Positions 61,832-64,000 of a stretch of 64,000 bases of DNA are shown in pieces. This DNA comes from Anaerostipes sp. Lineage in GTDB: Bacteria; Bacillota; Clostridia; Lachnospirales; Lachnospiraceae. A program made the translations under genes and the position numbers. A model generated the notes under the pieces. That model was given only the letters and a program-made list of their open reading frames with translations, did not search any database and was not told where the DNA came from. Position 1 is the stretch's first letter. Every line of letters starts with the position of its first letter. The stretch is from the NCBI RefSeq assembly GCF_018381315.1, contig NZ_JAGZSD010000001.1, positions 1 to 64,000 of the forward strand. Reading direction: 5' to 3'.

Positions 61832-62626
61832 ATGATTGAGATGAATCAAGATGAGTTTGACGCCCTGACAGAATACATTCAGAAAAGATATGGAATGAAG
61901 CTGTCCAACAAAAGAAATTTGATCCAGTGCAGGATTCAGCATGAGCTGGAGCGGCTTCATCTGGAAAGTTTTTTGGAATATGTAAAGGAAGTGCAGAAGG
62001 ATCCGGAGACAGAGCAGAATTTAATTGACCTGACCGCTACCAACTATACATACTTTATGAGAGAGAGCGGGCAGTTCCGGTATCTTGAACAGGAAGTACT
62101 GCAGAGATTAAAAGAAAAAGAAGGTGTATTCCGCATATGGAGTGCAGGATGTGCCACCGGTGAGGAATGCTATACGATTGCCATAACAGCGGAGGAATGC
62201 CGCAGACGGGGATGGAAACTTCCCAAAATCGAAATAACCGGAACCGATATAGCCAAACATGAACTTACAAAGGGAGAAGAAGGAAAGTATCTGCCCAGAC
62301 AGCTGGTAAAAGTGCCGGTTGACTGGAAGATGAGGTATTTTAAAAAGGATGGAGCTGCGTATACGGTGACCCAGCAGCTGAAGGATATGGTGGATTTCAG
62401 TTATCACAATCTGGCTGAACTGCAGTGGCCTGACAGCAAGTATGATGTGATATTCTGCCGCAATGTTATTGTTTATATGGATATGGAGAAGAAAAAGGAG
62501 ATACTAAAAGGTCTGTACCAGTGTCTGAAACCGGGCGGATACTTATTCCTTGGCAATGGAGAAATTATTCGTCCCGGACATGGAAAGTGGGAGTTCCTGG
62601 GACACTCGGTTTACCAAAAGAAATAA
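61832..62626 (+). CDS. cheR: CheR-type chemotaxis methyltransferase
   Basis: 264-aa enzyme that methylates glutamate residues of chemoreceptors with SAM. The N-terminal CheR helical domain is followed by T-Y-F-M-R-E (residues about 72-77) and the SAM site W-S-A-G-C-A-T-G-E-E-C-Y-T, then F-C-R-N-V-I-V-Y-M-D. Full length; no pentapeptide-binding tail is visible. No other che genes are in the window. Confidence 0.92.
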   Translation: MIEMNQDEFDALTEYIQKRYGMKLSNKRNLIQCRIQHELERLHLESFLEYVKEVQKDPETEQNLIDLTATNYTYFMRESGQFRYLEQEVLQRLKEKEGVFRIWSAGCATGEECYTIAITAEECRRRGWKLPKIEITGTDIAKHELTKGEEGKYLPRQLVKVPVDWKMRYFKKDGAAYTVTQQLKDMVDFSYHNLAELQWPDSKYDVIFCRNVIVYMDMEKKKEILKGLYQCLKPGGYLFLGNGEIIRPGHGKWEFLGHSVYQKK

Positions 62627-62647
62627 AGGGGAAGTCCCTGGCTATAA

Positions 62648-62693
62648 AGTACAGCGGCAGGTTCCGGATGGGGCCTGCCGTACTGCATTTTAC
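62648..62693 (+). terminator. Likely terminator after cheR
   Basis: AGTA-x3-CGGCAGG / CCTGCCG-TACT hairpin followed by GCATTTTACTT. The T tail is weak. Confidence 0.5.
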
Positions 62694-62774
62694 TTCTGAA
62701 GGTATATAGTTCAGCCGGTATTTGTTATAATGAAGCTGGCAGTTAATAAGAATATAGAAATGAGTTTATAGATT

Positions 62775-64000
62775 ATGAAGAGATTAGTGATCGGAATTCT
62801 GGCCCATGTGGATGCAGGAAAGACAACTCTGTCGGAAGGGCTGCTCTATGAGAGCGGCAGCATCCGGAGCATGGGCCGGGTGGATAATAAAGATGCGTTT
62901 TTAGATACGCATGAGATTGAGAGAAACAGAGGAATTACCATATTTTCGAAACAGGCAGTGTTTCAGTTCGGAGAGATGGAGGCAACACTCCTGGACACAC
63001 CAGGACATGTGGATTTTTCTGCGGAGATGGAACGGACCCTGCAGGTTTTGGACTGCGCAGTTCTGGTAATCAGCGGTGCAGACGGGGTGCAGGGCCATAC
63101 CCAGACTCTCTGGAGTCTGCTGGAGAAATATCATATACCGGTATTTTTGTTTATCAACAAAATGGATCAGGACGGGACAGACAAAGAACGGCTTTTGGAA
63201 GAACTGAAAAAATACCTGGATGAAGGCTGTGTTGATTTTTCCCGGCAAAACTGTACTGAGTTTTTTGAGGATATCGCAGTCAGTGATGAAAAGCTTCTGG
63301 ATGAATTTTTGGAGACGGGAAAGATACAAAATGACAGTGTAAGAGATGTGATTTCAGACCGCAAAATTTTTCCATGTTTTTTTGGTTCGGCGCTTAAGTC
63401 AGACGGTGTTTATGAGTTTCTGGAGGGGCTTGAGACATATACCGGTGAGAAGCAGGATCCGGGGGAGTTCGGTGCCAGGGTTTTTAAAATTTCCAGGGAC
63501 AGCCAGGGGAACCGGCTGACCCATCTTAAGATTACAGGCGGGACACTGAAAGTAAAAACCGTGCTGAGATATGGAACTGAAGAAGAGAAGGTGAATCAGA
63601 TCCGCATTTATTCCGGTGAAAAGTTTCAGGCGGCAGAGGAAGCCAGGGCCGGGACAGTGTGTGCGGTCACAGGCCTTACGAAGACCCGCCCCGGCGATGG
63701 GTTTGGCATCGAAGAGGGAGGATATTTCCCTGTTCTGGAACCGGTTCTTAATTATCAGGTGATCCTGCCCCGGGAAGTCAGTGCCAGCGTGATGCTGCCC
63801 AAGTTAAGACAGCTTCAGGAGGAAGAACCGGAGCTTCATATCGTATGGAATGAAGAGCTTCAGGAGATTCAGGTACAGATCATGGGAGAAGTACAGCTGG
63901 AAATATTAAAGAGCCTGATTAAAGAGCGTTTTGATACTTCTATAGAATTCGGCACCGGAAATATTGTTTACAAAGAGACCATTAAGAATACAGTGGAAGG
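62775..64000 (+). CDS. TetM/TetW-like ribosome-protection translation factor GTPase (partial)
   Basis: The first 408 codons are in the window and no stop is reached. GTPase motifs: A-H-V-D-A-G-K-T-T (P-loop, residue 10), R-G-I-T (switch I), D-T-P-G-H (G3), N-K-M-D (G4). EF-G-like domain II and the start of domain III follow. The pattern is that of tetracycline-resistance ribosomal protection proteins and their chromosomal homologues. Whether it confers resistance cannot be told, since the C-terminal domain is outside the window. Confidence 0.88.
   Translation, partial: MKRLVIGILAHVDAGKTTLSEGLLYESGSIRSMGRVDNKDAFLDTHEIERNRGITIFSKQAVFQFGEMEATLLDTPGHVDFSAEMERTLQVLDCAVLVISGADGVQGHTQTLWSLLEKYHIPVFLFINKMDQDGTDKERLLEELKKYLDEGCVDFSRQNCTEFFEDIAVSDEKLLDEFLETGKIQNDSVRDVISDRKIFPCFFGSALKSDGVYEFLEGLETYTGEKQDPGEFGARVFKISRDSQGNRLTHLKITGGTLKVKTVLRYGTEEEKVNQIRIYSGEKFQAAEEARAGTVCAVTGLTKTRPGDGFGIEEGGYFPVLEPVLNYQVILPREVSASVMLPKLRQLQEEEPELHIVWNEELQEIQVQIMGEVQLEILKSLIKERFDTSIEFGTGNIVYKETIKNTVE

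Noticed and set aside
1..64000. tRNA or rRNA genes
   Set aside because: No cloverleaf with GGTTCGAATCC-like T arm or conserved rRNA segment was found while reading; a tRNAscan run would be decisive.

Overview
The window comes from a low-GC, Gram-positive anaerobe, most likely a gut Lachnospiraceae (Clostridia). The basis is strong AGGAGG ribosome-binding sites, Firmicutes protein families (MATE/PadR, DUF1848, DUF3795, YaaA, TspO, a TPP-controlled ThiXYZ operon), oxygen-sensitive Fe-dependent alcohol dehydrogenases, and no respiratory or aerobic genes. The exact genus cannot be fixed from sequence alone.

Layout. 0-6.3 kb: small proteins, a nitroreductase, a tandem Nudix protein, then a reverse operon of an Rrf2 regulator, an RclA/MerA-like flavin disulfide reductase, CcdA and a TlpA-like thioredoxin. 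This looks like a HypR-MerA oxidant-defence unit coupled to trans-membrane thiol transfer. 6.4-14.3 kb: DUF1848, a TetR regulator, lactaldehyde reductase (FucO), GDPD, glycerol dehydrogenase (GldA), DUF1461, YaaA, TspO and a C39-like protein. 14.4-21.4 kb: an amine or amino-acid oxidation cluster (APC permease, ornithine-cyclodeaminase-like protein, a three-part HcnABC-like FAD/FeS oxidase with an added DadA-like subunit, AraC regulator). 21.4-23.8 kb: xpt and guaA, divergent.

23.8-31.7 kb is an acquired defence-type island: a decayed IS4 transposase, a type II restriction-modification system with a controller protein and C-boxes, then an SNF2 helicase with a SWIM zinc finger and a small methyltransferase. 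31.7-39.1 kb carries a PurF paralogue without its nucleophilic cysteine, a cupin, a TPP-riboswitch ThiXYZ operon, and orphan CRISPR-like elements: two long leaders, each followed by repeats of a third type, plus one isolated repeat. 39.2-43.1 kb: a frameshifted ABC permease, MATE pump, PadR regulator, DUF3795 and an SDR.

43.1-54.4 kb is a full type I-B CRISPR-Cas locus, cas6-cas8b-cas7-cas5-cas3-cas4-cas1-cas2, with one array at each end (15 and 21 repeats). The two arrays have different repeats but closely related leaders. cas4 is broken by a frameshift at a run of eight T. The four leaders in the window share GTCGAC-type elements at conserved distances from the first repeat. This links the orphan elements to the same leader family although their repeats differ.

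54.6-64 kb: OGG-type DNA glycosylase, an esterase-like protein, an operon that looks like four-carbon acid-sugar catabolism (cyclase-family protein, beta-hydroxyacid dehydrogenase, DUF1537 kinase, MIP channel, GntR regulator), an sce7726 nuclease-like protein, CheR, and the start of a TetM-like ribosome-protection GTPase that runs off the window.
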